A stretch of 64,000 nt of DNA from Aliirhizobium wenxiniae (GCF_019511445.1 NZ_JAEUAN010000009.1:124001-188000); one strand, 5' to 3'. Positions 8,952-19,051 are shown, counted from the first letter of the stretch. Numbers and translations are program-made. The notes: generated by a model from the sequence alone, not told the origin.

Positions 8952-10013
8952 TCAACCCGCATTTTTGGTTCGACCGCCAACGCTCCCCTGCCAAAAGGTA
9001 CTTGATTGACGAATATGCAGCTGCGGCGCATTCACAAGTTTGCGAGGCGCCAAATCCGGCTTGTCCAGCCGGTCCAGAAGCAGCCTTGCGGCCCCCTCGC
9101 CGATGGCTTCCGGGAATGTGGCAACGGAGGTGAGACGTGGACGCATTGCCTCGGCATCCGCAACATCGTCGAAGCCGACCAGGGAAAAGTCACGGCCGAT
9201 CGTCATGCCTAGATCGTAGAGCCCGGCGGAAAGACCAAGGGCAACGACATCATTGAAGCAGACCACAGCGCTTGACCGGCTGGTTCCGGAGACGAACAGA
9301 GGGGCCGCTTCGGCAATTGCCGCAATCTGGTTCGGGACGCGAATGATGTTTCCCGGATCCAACCCGCGCGCGTCCATTGCCTCTCGAAAACCGTCGATCC
9401 GCTCCTGATAGGCCGAATGAACCGGACCATGAAGGGCAAAGGCGATATCGCGATGCCCCAGACCGGCCAGATGGTCGACCGCCTGGCGCATCCCCAAAGC
9501 GTAGTCGACACCGGCATAATCGCAGTCATCCGAAACGCGGCGCAGGACCTGCACGAGAGGAAGTTCCCACTCAACCATCCGCTCGACCAGCGACATCTCC
9601 GTTTCTGCCGCGGGGCAGAGAATGATGCCATCGACGCCGTGCTCTCGCATGCGCGTCAGCAACATTTCCTGACGGGTGACGAGATCGCGGCTATTGACGA
9701 GAATCACCACCATTCCGGCCGCATCGAGGATCCGATCGATCCCTGCCAGCAATTCAGTGAAAAACGGATTGACGAGGTTGGGGATCACCACGCCGATCGT
9801 CAGGCTCCTGTCGGCCCTTAAGCGCGCTGCCCCCATATTGTAGACATAGCCCAACTCCTTCATCGCGGCTTCGACCTTGGTGCGGGTCTCGGTACTGACC
9901 AGCGGGCTCTTGCGGATGACGAGCGACGCAGTAGCGCGCGAGACGCCTGCATAGCGGGCGACATCAAGCAGCGTGACGCGGTTTTTCTTTCGGCTTTCGG
10001 ATAAGATAGGCAT
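8952..10013 (-). CDS. LacI-family transcriptional regulator
   Basis: 353 residues. The N-terminal HTH and hinge read VTLLDVARYAGVSRATASLVIRKSPLVSTETRTKVEAAMKELGYVYN, followed by a PBP1-like sugar-binding-type effector domain (GVVIPNLVNPFF to the C-terminus). GGGAGG lies 7 bp before the ATG at 10013. It heads the transporter operon on the same strand, so it most likely represses the operon until the transported compound or a product binds. Dyads occur both upstream (10052-10071) and downstream (8920-8933) of the gene. Confidence 0.93.
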   Translation of the reverse strand: MPILSESRKKNRVTLLDVARYAGVSRATASLVIRKSPLVSTETRTKVEAAMKELGYVYNMGAARLRADRSLTIGVVIPNLVNPFFTELLAGIDRILDAAGMVVILVNSRDLVTRQEMLLTRMREHGVDGIILCPAAETEMSLVERMVEWELPLVQVLRRVSDDCDYAGVDYALGMRQAVDHLAGLGHRDIAFALHGPVHSAYQERIDGFREAMDARGLDPGNIIRVPNQIAAIAEAAPLFVSGTSRSSAVVCFNDVVALGLSAGLYDLGMTIGRDFSLVGFDDVADAEAMRPRLTSVATFPEAIGEGAARLLLDRLDKPDLAPRKLVNAPQLHIRQSSTFWQGSVGGRTKNAG

Positions 10014-10051
10014 GCATCGTCCTCCCGAGCCGAAGCAGTATTTTCGCCTAT

Positions 10052-10071
10052 AGATTGATCGCTATCAATCT
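10052..10071. promoter_or_regulatory. Inverted repeat upstream of the LacI regulator gene
   Basis: AGATTGAT-CGCT-ATCAATCT is a perfect 8+8 dyad with a 4-nt centre, 38 bp before the regulator's ATG in the 116-bp gap between it and modC. Like the 14-bp palindrome after the gene it contains GAT/ATC half-sites, so it may be an autoregulatory operator. Confidence 0.45.
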
Positions 10072-10129
10072 CCGGTCAATCCTTCGGCGAACACGAAAAT
10101 CGGTTACCCTCAGTTTCCGACAGTGTATC

Positions 10130-11191
10130 CTATCGCTCCAGAGCGACCGTTTTGATGACCGCGAAGACGGATTTGCCAATGGCAAGCTGCAAACGCTCGA
10201 CCGAGAGCGTGGTGATACGGGCAAGCACGATATCGTCACCGGCCCGGATATGGACACGCGCCATTCCCTCGCCATCTGTCTCGATTGCCGACACATGACC
10301 TTCGATTATGTTGAGCGCGCTCAGGCCTTCCGGGCGGATCGTCGCGACCATTACATCCCGTTCGGGAATATGGATACGCACGTTCTGTCGGGTGACCAGC
10401 CGGGCTGTCGGCACGGTCATGCCGGCCGCCGAAAGGCTGACCGTTGAAAGCCCGTGCGCAGGGTCTACCATCTGGACTATGCCGGATAGTACGGAACCGG
10501 CCTCTCGCCGGTCGGTGGACGGCAGGGAGAGAATTTCGGACGGCGTTCCGGTCGCTTCGACCCGGCCGTCCGTCATCATCACAACCTTGTCGGCCAGCTG
10601 CGCCACTTCCGCGACCGAATGGCTGACATAAACAATCGGCGTTGCCATCCCGTCGCGCAGCCGTTGCAGATAGGGAAGTATTTCGGCCTTGCGGGCCTCA
10701 TCAAGCGCGGCAAGCGGCTCATCCATCAACAGCAGGCGCGGTGCCGAGAGCAGGGCACGGCCGATTGCCACGCGCTGCTTTTCCCCGCCGGACAGCCCGC
10801 CGGGGCGGCGATCCAGCAGCGCATCGATGCCAAGCATATCGACGATGCGGTCGAACTCGGCTGACTGTGCAATCTTCGGCGCGAACCAGCGCCCATAGGT
10901 GAGGTTTTGGCGAACCGAGAGATGCGGGAAAAGCCGGCCTTCCTGAAAGACATACCCGAAGCGCCGCTTGTGCTTCGGCACGAAGATGCGCCTTTGCGTA
11001 TCGACGAGCACTTCGCCATCGACCACCAGACGCCCGTGATCGGGTCTTGCCAGTCCCGCAATGATCCGGACCATCGATGTCTTGCCGGAACCCGAACGGC
11101 CGAAGAGCGCGGTGACGCCACCTTCGGATGAAAAGCCTGCATCGAGCGAAAAGGCGCCAAGTTTCTGTTTTGCTTCGACAAGAAGGGTCAT
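10130..11191 (-). CDS. modC: Molybdate ABC transporter ATPase ModC
   Basis: 353 residues. The ABC domain has Walker [10 protein letters not shown], signature [15 protein letters not shown] and Walker [25 protein letters not shown], the last being typical of ModC. The C-terminal third (about 285-353) is a molybdate-binding Mop-like domain ([34 protein letters not shown]). It overlaps modB by 4 bp (ATGA), so translation is coupled. Together with ModA and ModB it imports molybdate, needed for molybdopterin enzymes such as the BisC-type reductase at 28.3 kb. Confidence 0.96.
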   Translation of the reverse strand: MTLLVEAKQKLGAFSLDAGFSSEGGVTALFGRSGSGKTSMVRIIAGLARPDHGRLVVDGEVLVDTQRRIFVPKHKRRFGYVFQEGRLFPHLSVRQNLTYGRWFAPKIAQSAEFDRIVDMLGIDALLDRRPGGLSGGEKQRVAIGRALLSAPRLLLMDEPLAALDEARKAEILPYLQRLRDGMATPIVYVSHSVAEVAQLADKVVMMTDGRVEATGTPSEILSLPSTDRREAGSVLSGIVQMVDPAHGLSTVSLSAAGMTVPTARLVTRQNVRIHIPERDVMVATIRPEGLSALNIIEGHVSAIETDGEGMARVHIRAGDDIVLARITTLSVERLQLAIGKSVFAVIKTVALER

Positions 11192-11904
11192 TGCGGGCTC
11201 ACCCTTTTTCCGACGACATGGGCCAGCAGTTCCGAGGCGAGCAATGCGGCAAAGGAAATGGCGATCGCGACAATGGTGAGGCGCATCGCTCCGAGATCGC
11301 CGCCAGGCACCTGGGTGAAGGTGTAGATGGCAGCCGACAGCGTCTGCGTCTCGCCCGGAATGTTGGAGACGAAGGTGATCGTTGCGCCGAATTCACCCAT
11401 CGCCTTGGCAAATGCGAGGATCATGCCTGCGATGATGCCGGGCAGGATCAGCGGCAGCGTGACGGTGAGGAACACCCAGGCGGGGCTTGCACCGAGCGTT
11501 CCGGCGGCTTCCTCCAGCTTGCGATCGACGCTCTCAATCGACAGGCGGATGGAGCGCACCATCAGCGGAAAGCCCATGACGCCGCAAGCAAGCGCAGCCC
11601 CTGTCCAGCGGAAGGAGAGAACGATGCCGAGATATTCGTTGAGGAAAGAGCCTATGACGCCGCGACGGCCGAAAAGCACAAGCAGGATGAAACCGGTAAC
11701 GACCGGCGGCAGGATCAATGGCAGATGGACGATGCCGTTGAGGATCGACTTGCCCCAGAATTTTCCGCGCGCCAGGAGATAGGCAGTAATGATGCCGAAG
11801 GGCAGGCTGACGATCATGGCAATGCTGGAGACCCACAGACTAAGCCTGATCGCCACCCATTCCTCATCGCTCAATATCAGCCAGTCCAATGATCCACTCC
11901 GCAT
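11188..11904 (-). CDS. modB: Molybdate ABC transporter permease ModB
   Basis: 238 residues with about five membrane helices and the ModB/CysT permease signature ([30 protein letters not shown], about 150-179; GEFGATITF after it). It is encoded between modA and modC on the same strand. A strong hairpin followed by GTTTT lies just before its start, which probably lowers its expression relative to the binding protein. Confidence 0.96.
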   Translation of the reverse strand: MRSGSLDWLILSDEEWVAIRLSLWVSSIAMIVSLPFGIITAYLLARGKFWGKSILNGIVHLPLILPPVVTGFILLVLFGRRGVIGSFLNEYLGIVLSFRWTGAALACGVMGFPLMVRSIRLSIESVDRKLEEAAGTLGASPAWVFLTVTLPLILPGIIAGMILAFAKAMGEFGATITFVSNIPGETQTLSAAIYTFTQVPGGDLGAMRLTIVAIAISFAALLASELLAHVVGKRVSPQ

Positions 11905-11910
11905 GAAAAC

Positions 11911-11932
11911 GGCCTCCGCTGAAGCGGAGGCC
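11911..11932 (-). terminator. Attenuator-like hairpin between modA and modB
   Basis: GGCCTCCGC-TGAA-GCGGAGGCC forms a 9-bp GC stem with a tetraloop, followed on the minus strand by GTTTT and then at once by the modB ATG. It is well placed as a partial terminator or 3' stabiliser that gives more ModA than ModBC. Confidence 0.65.
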
Positions 11933-11955
11933 GCGATTTCCTGTCGCTCAAGATG

Positions 11956-12750
11956 TTACTTCAGAACCGTAAAACCTTCCTTCTCGAAGAAGGGGGCGGC
12001 TTTGGCGGACTTCAGATATTCGAGATAGGCGTTCGCATCCGGGGCCTTGGATTCCGACAGGATGGCGATCGGATAGATGATCGGCGCATGGCTTTCTTCC
12101 GGGAAGGTGCCGACGACAGCAACACCCGGATCGGCAGCGGCATCGGTCGCGTAGACGATGCCGTAAGGCGCTTCACCGCGAGAGACGAGTGCGAGTGCGG
12201 CGCGCACGCTTTCGGCACCGGCAACGCTCTTTTCGACCGACGCCCAGGTGCCGAGCTTTTCGAGTGCAGCCTTGCCGTATTTACCGGCCGGAACGCTGTC
12301 CGGCGCGCCCATGGCAAGCTTGCCGCCATTCAGAAGGCTGGCGAGATCGAAGCCTTGGCTGATATCGACCGGCCTGGCATTTTCCTTCGGTGCGACCAGC
12401 ACGATGCGGTTACCAAGCCAGTTGGATTTGGTGTCTTCCTTCACCAGCTTCTTGTCGGAGACGTATTTCATCCAGTCGAGATCAGCCGAGATGAAGATGT
12501 CTGCCGGTGCGCCGGCCTCGATCTGCTTGGCAAGCGCCGAGCTTGCGGCGTAGGAAGCTGTCACTTCCTTGCCCGCTTCAGCACTCCAGGCCTTATTGGC
12601 CGCATCGAGCGCGTTCTTCATGCTGGCGGCAGCGAAAACTGTCACTTTTTCCTGTGCGGCGGCCGGCACGACGGCTGATCCGACGACGACAAAGGCAAAT
12701 GCGGCCGCTGTCACCGCCCTGTTGATCCAGCGACGATCGACAAACTTCAT
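11956..12750 (-). CDS. modA: Molybdate-binding periplasmic protein ModA
   Basis: 264 residues: signal peptide ending near PAAAQ, then KVTVFAAASMKNALDAANKAW, the oxyanion-binding N-terminus of ModA. Later motifs (SSALAKQIEAGAPADIFISADLDWMKYV, NRIVLVAP, VARGEAPYGIVYATDA-like region) also match. It binds molybdate or tungstate in the periplasm and is the first gene of modABC. Confidence 0.96.
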   Translation of the reverse strand: MKFVDRRWINRAVTAAAFAFVVVGSAVVPAAAQEKVTVFAAASMKNALDAANKAWSAEAGKEVTASYAASSALAKQIEAGAPADIFISADLDWMKYVSDKKLVKEDTKSNWLGNRIVLVAPKENARPVDISQGFDLASLLNGGKLAMGAPDSVPAGKYGKAALEKLGTWASVEKSVAGAESVRAALALVSRGEAPYGIVYATDAAADPGVAVVGTFPEESHAPIIYPIAILSESKAPDANAYLEYLKSAKAAPFFEKEGFTVLK

Positions 12751-13086
12751 TGTGAGACTCCCTCGATATGCGAAATATTGATCGAAATATATCGATAGCA
12801 GTCCGTTTGGCCAGCGTTATGTTCTGCCGGATATAATGAAAATCACCGACAATCATGCTGTCAATTGCCGCATGTGGGTCTCGCGCTGCATGGCTTTCGT
12901 GGCAGAAGTCGTGAAGTTTTTTGGAGAATGCGGTCCAGTTCGGCTCCGGTCGCGCATGAAATGCGTCCAAATTCGAGATCGGCAACCGATGACATCAATG
13001 GCTACCTTACTGCTCCTTCCAGCCGTGTTGATTTTGTTGCCTTGTCGCGATAGCCGAAAGGTGGAGCCAAAGCGTGCGGAGCCACC
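12751..13086. promoter_or_regulatory. Divergent gap modA / rpiR-type gene with an AT-rich dyad
   Basis: This 336-bp gap has no credible gene. Close to modA is an AT-rich dyad: CGATAT (12764-12769) and ATATCG (12789-12794) flank an inner perfect repeat ATATT-N6-AATAT (12775-12790). Its position 14-44 bp upstream of modA suits an operator, and its ATAT-rich halves recall ModE-type molybdate boxes, but no modE gene is in the window. Nothing else was recognised up to the RpiR-type gene apart from its ribosome site GGAG. Confidence 0.4.
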
Positions 13087-13944
13087 ATGTCGAAAATTGA
13101 CTCTCGGAAAACAATAGTGGAACGCGTGCAAGCGATAGCTGGCAGCCTGACCTTGACCGAGCAGAAGCTGATTTCCGAACTTCTGCGGGCACCGCGTGAT
13201 GTGGCGATTGGCACATCCAGCGAGTTCGCAGCTCGGATCGGCGTGCACGAAGCAACAACTTCGCGTCTCGCACGCAAGCTGGGTTTCACTTCCTATGCCG
13301 AATTCCGCGATGGACTGCGCCACGAGTTCCTGAAAGTTGCAGACCCCGCCGAGCGTATTTCCGCAACGCTGAACGATGCCCGCGCCAAAGGCTTTCTGCC
13401 GCTGCTGGTGGCGAGCGAGCTTTCTGCGCTGACGGCGATGACCGACCATATTTCCGATGCACGCATTCTCGAAGCGGCAGAAAAGCTCGATTGCCGGCGC
13501 GTGTTCATCTACGGCCATGGTAACGCCGAGGTTCTGTCCGTGCTGATGGAGCGGCGATTGCGGCGCCTTGGCATAGACAGCCATCCACTTTCCGGCAGTC
13601 CGCGCGATCTCGCCGAACAGATGTTGACGCTCTCGTCCGACGACGCCCTCCTCCTCTTTGCATTTCGCCGCCAGCCACCGGATTATCAGAGGCTGATGCA
13701 GGTGGCGGCTGAAACGAAGGCGCGCACGATCGTGGTATCCGGCACGATCGGCCCATCGCTTAGCCCAAGCCCTGACGTCCTTCTTTCCGCCCCCCGTGCC
13801 GGCATGCCGGACAGTTTTCAGACCCTCACCGTACCCATGGCGATCTGCAATGCCGTCATTCTGGCGCTGGCGGAACGCAGAGGCCCGGATGCGCTTGCTA
13901 CACTCGACCGCTTGGGCGAGCTGATTGCAAAATTCGAAGGCTGA
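13087..13944 (+). CDS. MurR/RpiR-family transcriptional regulator
   Basis: 285 residues. An N-terminal HTH_6 domain (about 1-77: IAGSLTLTEQKLISELLRAPRDVAIGTSSEFAARIGVHEATTSRLARKLGFTSYAEFR) is followed by a SIS phosphosugar-binding domain (about 125-260: VFIYGHGNAEVLSVLMERRLRRLGI). RpiR-type regulators sense sugar phosphates. The gene is 82 bp upstream of, and in line with, an AfuABC-like transporter and a histidine phosphatase. That makes it their likely regulator and hints that the transported ligand is phosphorylated. Confidence 0.92.
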   Translation: MSKIDSRKTIVERVQAIAGSLTLTEQKLISELLRAPRDVAIGTSSEFAARIGVHEATTSRLARKLGFTSYAEFRDGLRHEFLKVADPAERISATLNDARAKGFLPLLVASELSALTAMTDHISDARILEAAEKLDCRRVFIYGHGNAEVLSVLMERRLRRLGIDSHPLSGSPRDLAEQMLTLSSDDALLLFAFRRQPPDYQRLMQVAAETKARTIVVSGTIGPSLSPSPDVLLSAPRAGMPDSFQTLTVPMAICNAVILALAERRGPDALATLDRLGELIAKFEG

Positions 13945-13946
13945 CC

Positions 13947-13994
13947 TGCAAGAAAACTTGCACGTCATAAAACTGTAGCAAGAACACCTTACAG
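13947..13994 (+). promoter_or_regulatory. Candidate RpiR operators before the ABC transporter operon
   Basis: TGCAAG-AAAA-CTTGCA (13947-13962) is a perfect 6+6 dyad. A second dyad, CTGTA-N12-TACAG (13973-13994), follows. GCAAGAA occurs in both, at 13948 and 13978, exactly 30 bp apart (about three helical turns). They fill the 82-bp gap between the RpiR-type gene and the binding-protein gene, as expected for local operators. Confidence 0.5.
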
Positions 13995-14026
13995 GACACT
14001 CCGAACCCAACAACGGAGCCACGTCC

Positions 14027-15139
14027 ATGCGCCGCATCCTGACCGCAACCGCTGCATTTCTGATGACCACTGCCGCCTTTGCGCAAGACCTTGATACCAA
14101 ATCCGCCGCCGACCTGCTGCCGCAGGCCAAGCAGGAGGGCAAGGTAACGGTTTACGCCTTCACCAGCCGTATCGGCCGCGTCGAAAAGGCTTTTGAAGCC
14201 GCTTATCCGGGCATCGATATGGTGACCTTCGACATGTCCTCCACAGAGCAGATCGCCCGCATCAAGAGCGAGGCGCAGGCCGGCTTGCCGGGTGCCGACG
14301 TGATCTACATTTCCGACGCTCCGGTCGTGCTGACCGAGCTTTTTGCCAACAAGCTGGTTGCCCCTTACGTGCCGCCGCGCGTTGCAGGCGATCTTGCAGA
14401 CCAGTTCAAATCACCGCTTCTGGCCCAGCGTCTGTCCACCAAGGTACTGATGTACAACGAGGAAGCCCATCCAGACGGCTCGCCAGTCAAGAACCTCTGG
14501 GATCTGACCAAGCCGGAGTGGAAAGGCCGCGTGATCATGGTCGATCCGCTGCAGCGCGGCGATTACCTGGACCTGATGACCGAGATCGTGCTGAAATCCG
14601 ACGAGATGGCAACGGCCTACGAAGCCGCCTTCGGCAAGAAGATCGAACTGACCGACGGCAATGAAAATGCCGGCCAGCAGTTCATCACCGACCTGTTTGC
14701 CAATGATCTCGTTCTGGTCGGCTCGACCGACGACGTGAACAAGGCCATCGGCGCCAAGGGTCAGGAAAAGCCGCCAATCGGCTTCACCAGCTATTCCGAC
14801 CGTCGCGACAACGAGGACGAAGGCTGGGCGCTGCAGGTGGCAAACGACGTGGCACCGGCTAACGGCATCGTTTTCCCGGCTCTGCTGGCGCTCAACCCGA
14901 AACCGGCAAGCCCTGCCGCTGCACGCCTTGCCGTCGATTTCATGATGGGTGACGAGACGGAAACCGGTGGTGACGGCTTCAAGCCCTTCTACGTGGCCGG
15001 CGACTGGGCGACCCGTTCCGACATCAAGCCGCACAAGGATGCCATTCCGCTTGCCGACTTCAAGGGCTGGCAGATGGCTCCGGAAGAGACCGCAAAGATC
15101 CGGGCCGAGGTGGCGGATTTCATTCTCGCTCTGCAGTGA
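14027..15139 (+). CDS. ABC transporter periplasmic binding protein, FbpA/AfuA type
   Basis: 370 residues with signal peptide MRRILTATAAFLMTTAAFA and a family-1 solute-binding fold (VTVYAFTSRIGRVEKAFEAAYPGIDMVTFDMSSTEQIARIKSEAQAGLPGADVIYISD). Such proteins are routinely labelled ferric-iron binders. Relatives such as AfuA were, however, shown to bind hexose phosphates. The neighbours here (a SIS-domain regulator and a histidine phosphatase) favour an organophosphate ligand. GGAG precedes the ATG. The permease gene begins 329 bp later, beyond a repeat-bearing gap. Confidence 0.85.
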   Translation: MRRILTATAAFLMTTAAFAQDLDTKSAADLLPQAKQEGKVTVYAFTSRIGRVEKAFEAAYPGIDMVTFDMSSTEQIARIKSEAQAGLPGADVIYISDAPVVLTELFANKLVAPYVPPRVAGDLADQFKSPLLAQRLSTKVLMYNEEAHPDGSPVKNLWDLTKPEWKGRVIMVDPLQRGDYLDLMTEIVLKSDEMATAYEAAFGKKIELTDGNENAGQQFITDLFANDLVLVGSTDDVNKAIGAKGQEKPPIGFTSYSDRRDNEDEGWALQVANDVAPANGIVFPALLALNPKPASPAAARLAVDFMMGDETETGGDGFKPFYVAGDWATRSDIKPHKDAIPLADFKGWQMAPEETAKIRAEVADFILALQ

Positions 15140-15210
15140 TGGTTGGGGTTGGAGATGGGTGGTCTGTTCGTCTGTTTCCATCGTCTCCAGACACGGTGCT
15201 GAGGCGCTTG

Positions 15211-15245
15211 TGTCTGGATCCTCGGGTCAAGCCCGAGGATGACGG
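15211..15245 (+). repeat. Palindromic extragenic repeat, copy 1
   Basis: The core CCTCGGG-TCAAG-CCCGAGG is itself a hairpin (7-bp stem). A 25-base core (15219-15243) recurs exactly, in opposite orientation, at 15381-15405. Flanking bases are also similar (GTGTCTGG here, GTGTATGA in copy 2). Such GGATCCTCGGGTCAAGCCCG-type elements are common dispersed intergenic palindromes in Rhizobiaceae-like genomes (from memory). Confidence 0.8.
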
Positions 15246-15322
15246 AGGTTGGGGTAAGCGTTGAGCATTTCAGCGAACGCCTCGCGACTGGTGTCATTCC
15301 TCAGGCTAAAGCGCCGACCTCA

Positions 15323-15347
15323 CCTCGTCCTGCGCCCCAGGATGAGG
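15323..15347. other. Hairpin between the two repeat copies
   Basis: CCTCGTCCTG (15323-15332) pairs with CAGGATGAGG (15338-15347), 10 bp with one G-T-type mismatch and a 5-nt loop. It lies midway between the inverted repeat copies, so the gap can fold into a large structured RNA. Confidence 0.5.
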
Positions 15348-15380
15348 GGCCCTTGAAGCCAGCACACACTTTCAAGATCG

Positions 15381-15405
15381 TCATCCTCGGGCTTGACCCG
15401 AGGAT
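15381..15405 (-). repeat. Palindromic extragenic repeat, copy 2 (inverted)
   Basis: Exact reverse complement of the 25-base core of copy 1, again containing CCTCGGG-N5-CCCGAGG. The pair lies 137 bp apart and can form either two small hairpins or one long stem-loop. Confidence 0.8.
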
Positions 15406-15468
15406 TCATACACAAACAGCACATTCTGGCGAGCGGCAACACTCTGCCCTCGTCATCCGGAGTACGAT

Positions 15469-17196
15469 ATGACTACCCTGCTCGGGCCGATCGGTTCAGC
15501 ACTCAACAAACGCGGCCTGACACTTGCGGTGGCACTGGCGCTCGTCGTGCTGGTGGCGGCACCGCTTGCGACGATCCTTGTCCAGACGCTCTATCCATCG
15601 TCTGCCGCCTGGGGCGATGTGCTGGCGAGCCGCCTGTCGCAGAACCTGTTCTGGCGTCCGACCATCAACACGATGATCATCGGCCTCGGCGTCGCCGCCG
15701 GCTGCGTGCTGCTGGGTGGTTTTCTGGCCTGGCTGGTTGTCATGACCGACGTGCCGGGTCGTCCCGCCATTGCTTTCATGGCGACATTGCCCTTCATGAT
15801 CCCGAGCTTTGCTACAGCGCTTGCCTGGGGCACGGTGTTTCGCAACGGTCGCGTCGGCGGTGGCGGCGGCCTCCTGGAAGGGTTGGGCTTTTCCGTGCCT
15901 GACTGGCTGTCCTGGGGCATGACGCCGACGATCATCGTGCTGATCGCCCATTATTATGCGCTGGCCTTCACCGTCATTGCCGCAGCATTGGCCACCGTCA
16001 ACGGCGACCTCGTGGAAGCCGCGCAGATGACCGGTGCCTCGCGCAAACGTATCCTGTTCGGCATTGTATTGCCGGTCGTCACGCCTGCCATCATCGCCGG
16101 TGGCTCGCTCGCCTTTGCCGGCGCCGTTTCCAACTTTGCTGCCCCTGCACTTCTCGGCCTGCCGGTGCGCATGCAGACGCTCTCCACCCGCCTGTTCGGC
16201 ATGATCGAGATCGGCCAGACCGAGCGTGGTTATGTGCTCGCCATCCTGCTGATCGGCATTTCGGCGATTTTCCTCGGCCTCGGCAACCGCATGCTTTCCG
16301 GCCGCCGCAGCTTTGCGACGATCGGCGGCAAGGGGGCAAAGCCGCGCCGCTTCGCACTCGGCGGCGCACGCCTGCCGCTGGCTCTGGCCGCATGGGCGAT
16401 CTGCATTCTCACCACCATTCTGCCGATCCTGCTGCTGGTTGCGGCCAGTCTCGCCCCGTCGTCGCTCGCGCTCTTTTCCGACTGGACGTTGCATTACTGG
16501 ATCGGCGATGCCGACCCGGCCTTTGCCCGTGGCCAGCCCGGCATCTTTCACAATCCGCAGCTTCTGTCGGCGCTGACGACGACGCTGATCCTTGGTGCTT
16601 CGGTGGCACTTGCCGCCAATATCGTCGGCATCCTGATTGCCGTCGCTCTTACCCGCCAGAAGGTGCCGGTGCTGAGCAACCTCGTTTCGCAGCTCAGCTT
16701 TCTGCCCATGCTTTTGCCCGGCATCGCCTTTGCGGCGGCCTATATCGCGCTTTACGGCGCGCCGATCGGCCCGCTGCCGGCGCTTTACGGCACCAAACTG
16801 CTGCTCGCCCTGGCACTGACCGCCGCCATGCTGCCCTTTGCGGTGCAGACGGGACGCGCAACGGTCTCACAGATCTCCGGCGATATAGACGAGGCCGCGA
16901 AGATGACCGGTGCCGGTTTCTTCCGCAGGCTCGGCGCCATCACGCTGCCGCTGGCGGCCCGTGGCCTCGCCGCCGGATTGCTGATCACTTTCGTCAATGT
17001 CATCGGCGATCTGGCGATCACCATCCTTCTCTACACGCCGACCTCGCCGCTTCTGGCCGTCTTATCCTATTCCTATGCATCCGATGGGTTCCATCAGTTC
17101 GCCAATGCGGTGACGCTGGTCATCCTGATCATTTCCATGCTGGCCACCGGTGCCGCCACGCTTCTGCGCGGCCGCCGTCGCCAGTCCTTTACCTGA
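15469..17196 (+). CDS. ABC transporter permease, fused double-domain (FbpB/AfuB type)
   Basis: 575 residues with about 12 membrane helices and two permease domains. Each has its own EAA signature: EAAQMTGASRKRILFGIVLPVVTPAIIAG (about 185-213) and EAAKMTGAGFFRRLGAITLPLAARGLAAG (about 477-505). A fused permease is normal for the FbpB/AfuB/SfuB family. It acts with the binding protein upstream and the ATPase downstream in the inner membrane. Confidence 0.93.
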   Translation: MTTLLGPIGSALNKRGLTLAVALALVVLVAAPLATILVQTLYPSSAAWGDVLASRLSQNLFWRPTINTMIIGLGVAAGCVLLGGFLAWLVVMTDVPGRPAIAFMATLPFMIPSFATALAWGTVFRNGRVGGGGGLLEGLGFSVPDWLSWGMTPTIIVLIAHYYALAFTVIAAALATVNGDLVEAAQMTGASRKRILFGIVLPVVTPAIIAGGSLAFAGAVSNFAAPALLGLPVRMQTLSTRLFGMIEIGQTERGYVLAILLIGISAIFLGLGNRMLSGRRSFATIGGKGAKPRRFALGGARLPLALAAWAICILTTILPILLLVAASLAPSSLALFSDWTLHYWIGDADPAFARGQPGIFHNPQLLSALTTTLILGASVALAANIVGILIAVALTRQKVPVLSNLVSQLSFLPMLLPGIAFAAAYIALYGAPIGPLPALYGTKLLLALALTAAMLPFAVQTGRATVSQISGDIDEAAKMTGAGFFRRLGAITLPLAARGLAAGLLITFVNVIGDLAITILLYTPTSPLLAVLSYSYASDGFHQFANAVTLVILIISMLATGAATLLRGRRRQSFT

Positions 17197-17206
17197 GGCA
17201 GACCCC

Positions 17207-18243
<1,037 letters not shown>

Positions 18244-18247
<4 letters not shown>

Positions 18248-18843
18248 AACGCATCCTTCTGGTCCGCCACGGCGAAAGCGAATGGAACGCCATCCGTCGG
18301 CTACAGGGACAGGCCGATATCGAACTCTCAGCCCGTGGCAGAGAACAGGCGAGCGCATTGGCCCCAATGGTGGCGAGTTTCAACCCCGGTCTGGTGATGA
18401 CTTCGGACCTCAAGCGCGCGGCAAACACCGCAGCTCTTCTTGGCCATGAAGATGCGGTGCATGAGCCGCTCTTGCGCGAACAGAATGTCGGAGCATGGAC
18501 GGGCATGGAAATCGCCCAGCTGATGGCCGATGCTCCGGGTGCCTATGCAGGCTGGCGCGCCGGCACGTTTGCGCCGGAGAATGGCGAGATCTGGGCTGAT
18601 TTTCGCACCCGTGTCGGCAAGGCGCTCGACAGGGCAATCACCGCGGACGCTGAAACGGTATTGTTGGTCTGCCATGGCGGCGTCATTCGCGCTGCGCTCG
18701 ACGGCGTGTTGGGACTGGCACCGGCGCGTATCATTCCAGTCGGCCCGGCAAGCCTGACGATCCTTGCTTTCCCGAAGGACGAGCCGCGGCTGGAAGTGTT
18801 CAACGCAACGACATTTGCGCCGGAAATCAACGCGCCGGACTGA
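18244..18843 (+). CDS. Histidine phosphatase (phosphoglycerate-mutase-like)
   Basis: 199 residues with the RHGE box at residues 8-11 (ILLVRHGESEWN, phosphorylated catalytic His9), the expected downstream QGQADIELSARGREQA, and the second catalytic His in LLVCHGGVIRAAL. The start codon overlaps the ATPase stop (ATGA), so it is translated as part of the transporter operon. Family members remove phosphate from sugars, nucleotides or cofactors in the cytoplasm. Here it may dephosphorylate the imported compound. Confidence 0.9.
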
Positions 18844-18884
18844 GTAGGTCTTTCAGGATCTACGAGCGCATGAACGCGAATGAG

Positions 18885-18902
18885 GCGGGTTTAACATCCC
18901 GC
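18885..18902 (+). terminator. Terminator-like hairpin after the histidine phosphatase gene
   Basis: GCGGG (18885-18889) and CCCGC (18898-18902) pair around an 8-nt AT-rich loop, with partly matching GAG/CTC outer bases. It lies 42 bp after the stop. No clear T-run follows, so it may be weak. Confidence 0.4.
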
Positions 18903-18922
18903 TCCTCAATGGAGGTAAAGTC

Positions 18923-19051
18923 ATGACCTATGGACCGGTCGTGATTGCTTCATCCTGCGTAGAAGCTCCACCATCCGGATTGGAGCCAGATAAGCCATTG
19001 TTTCAAAGATCTTTTGGGCCTCGATATCGTAGCGGAACATATTTTCTATAA
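18923..19051 (+). CDS. Possible 42-residue mini-protein, unknown
   Basis: A perfect GGAGG ribosome site (18911-18915) sits 7 bp before an ATG that opens 42 codons ending in TAA at 19051. The predicted peptide (starting MTYGPVVIASSCVEAPPSG) has no recognisable domain. It ends inside the composite operator at 19042, so it is upstream of, not within, the transcript of the FecB-like operon. It may be a remnant or a chance ORF. Confidence 0.25.
   Translation: MTYGPVVIASSCVEAPPSGLEPDKPLFQRSFGPRYRSGTYFL

Larger units (their letters stand above)
15140..15468. other. Repeat-bearing gap inside the AfuABC-like operon
   Basis: This 329-bp stretch between the binding-protein and permease genes has no plausible gene. 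It holds two inverted copies of a palindromic repeat and a further hairpin, listed separately. These probably act as transcript-processing or partial termination structures that raise binding-protein expression over permease expression. Confidence 0.6.

Noticed and set aside
12853..14142. Long minus-strand ORF (429 codons) opposite the RpiR-type gene
   Set aside because: The plus strand encodes a clear HTH-SIS regulator; the minus product is low-complexity without motifs and is a GC-rich antisense shadow.
15211..15405. Repeated units as a CRISPR array
   Set aside because: Only two copies, in opposite orientation, each palindromic, with no spacer regularity or cas genes.
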